From: Coriaria nepalensis | Lineage: Eukaryota; Streptophyta; Magnoliopsida; Cucurbitales; Coriariaceae | NCBI GenBank assembly: GCA_027186245.1 | Contig: CP114487.1 | Location: forward strand, 5,389,001 to 5,453,000 | Direction: 5' to 3' | Length of the DNA: 64,000 bases | Shown: in pieces, positions 63,922-64,000 of the stretch | How positions within the stretch are numbered: position 1 is the first letter of the stretch | How the letters are laid out: each line of letters begins with the position of its first letter | Notes under the pieces: model-generated | The model's database searches: none | Told to the model about the DNA's origin: nothing | Seen by the model: only the letters and a program-made list of their open reading frames with translations | Program-made: the position numbers and the translations under genes

Positions 63922-64000
63922 GCGTTAGAATGGCCATTCGCGAGTTGTGCGTGAAACTCATATTTGAACTGCGAAAATAGAATTCATTCGAATTGCTTCT
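63922..64000 (+). repeat. Partial m1 at the window end
   Basis: The first 79 bp of m1 of the next HOR, cut by the window edge. The array continues beyond it. Confidence 0.95.

Larger units (their letters stand above)
1..64000 (+). repeat. Satellite DNA array, about 142-bp monomer in 8-monomer higher-order repeats
   Basis: The same about 142-bp unit recurs from first to last base, always in one orientation. Each unit has a recognisable order of blocks: a start of the form GYRYYAMAA, then 'ttgtgcatgaaactcat', then 'gaaaatagaattcgttcgaa', then 'atgatttattgacttgag', then 'ttgacatgattttgaa'. Eight diverged monomer types follow each other in fixed order, giving a higher-order repeat of about 1,139 bp. 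About 450 monomers fit in the window. No unique sequence, transposon or gene interrupts it and neither array edge is reached. This organisation is typical of centromeric or heterochromatic satellites in eukaryotes. Assignment to a centromere or to a plant is inference, as the monomer family was not recognised. Confidence 0.97.

Noticed and set aside
1..64000. CRISPR array
   Set aside because: Repeats are contiguous 142-bp units with no short repeat plus unique spacer pattern, and there are no cas genes.
1..64000. Telomeric or subtelomeric repeat
   Set aside because: No TTTAGGG or TTAGGG runs are seen, and there is no gradient toward an end.
1..64000. W-box like TTGAC pairs ('ttgacttgag', 'cattgacatga') as regulatory sites
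   Set aside because: They are part of the monomer consensus and occur hundreds of times. Nothing ties them to a promoter.

Overview
The whole 64 kb window is one uninterrupted, head-to-tail satellite DNA array. I see no protein-coding gene, RNA gene, transposon, CRISPR array or unique sequence. The base monomer is about 142 bp and AT-rich. Every monomer lies in the same orientation, and the array runs off both ends of the window. The genome is eukaryotic, since no bacterial or phage DNA looks like this. A plant (peri)centromeric or heterochromatic array is my best guess from monomer length and organisation. I do not recognise the monomer family and cannot name a species.

The array is hierarchical. 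Level 1 is the 142-bp monomer. Level 2 is a higher-order repeat (HOR) of eight distinct monomer types (here m1 to m8, phased on the m1 start), usually 1,137 to 1,143 bp. I located HOR starts at 1, 1139, 2279, 3417, 4557, 5695, 6835, 7974, 9113, 10201, 11341, 12480, 13619, 14756, 16891, 18028, 19168, 20305, 21429, 22566, 24701, 25838, 26978, 28115, 29239, 30381, 31520, 32663, 33802, 34939, 36078, 37215, 38354, 39491, 40630, 41767, 42906, 44041, 45181, 46318, 47442, 48584, 49724, 50861, 51985, 53127, 54266, 55408, 56548, 57685, 58253, 59390, 60513, 61646, 62785 and 63922. That is 52 eight-monomer units, two 15-monomer intervals and one 4-monomer interval, about 450 monomers in all.

Levels 3 and 4 are groups of HORs duplicated as blocks. 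(i) 1-6570 is a 2,278-bp HOR pair (1,138 + 1,140) present nearly three times. (ii) 6835-13618 is single HORs with private deletions and a conversion tract. (iii) 13619-29238 is a 7,810-bp block of 55 monomers present twice in tandem with no difference found. (iv) 25838-30380 is a four-HOR, 4,543-bp cassette, with one further HOR after it. (v) 31520-44040 is a 2,276-bp HOR pair in five full copies plus a partial. (vi) 44041-61645 returns to the 4,543-bp cassette, present twice in full and then as broken or recombined versions, including a 6,824-bp and a 1,705-bp tandem duplication. (vii) 61646-64000 returns to the 2,276-bp pair type.

Informative joints within the array include an m8/m1 hybrid that removes one monomer, an m3/m7 hybrid that removes four, patches of one monomer type inside another, and small deletions at short direct repeats. 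They record unequal crossing-over, conversion-like exchange and replication slippage. Many short minus-strand ORFs (63 to 116 codons) recur with the repeat period and are translations of satellite DNA, not genes.
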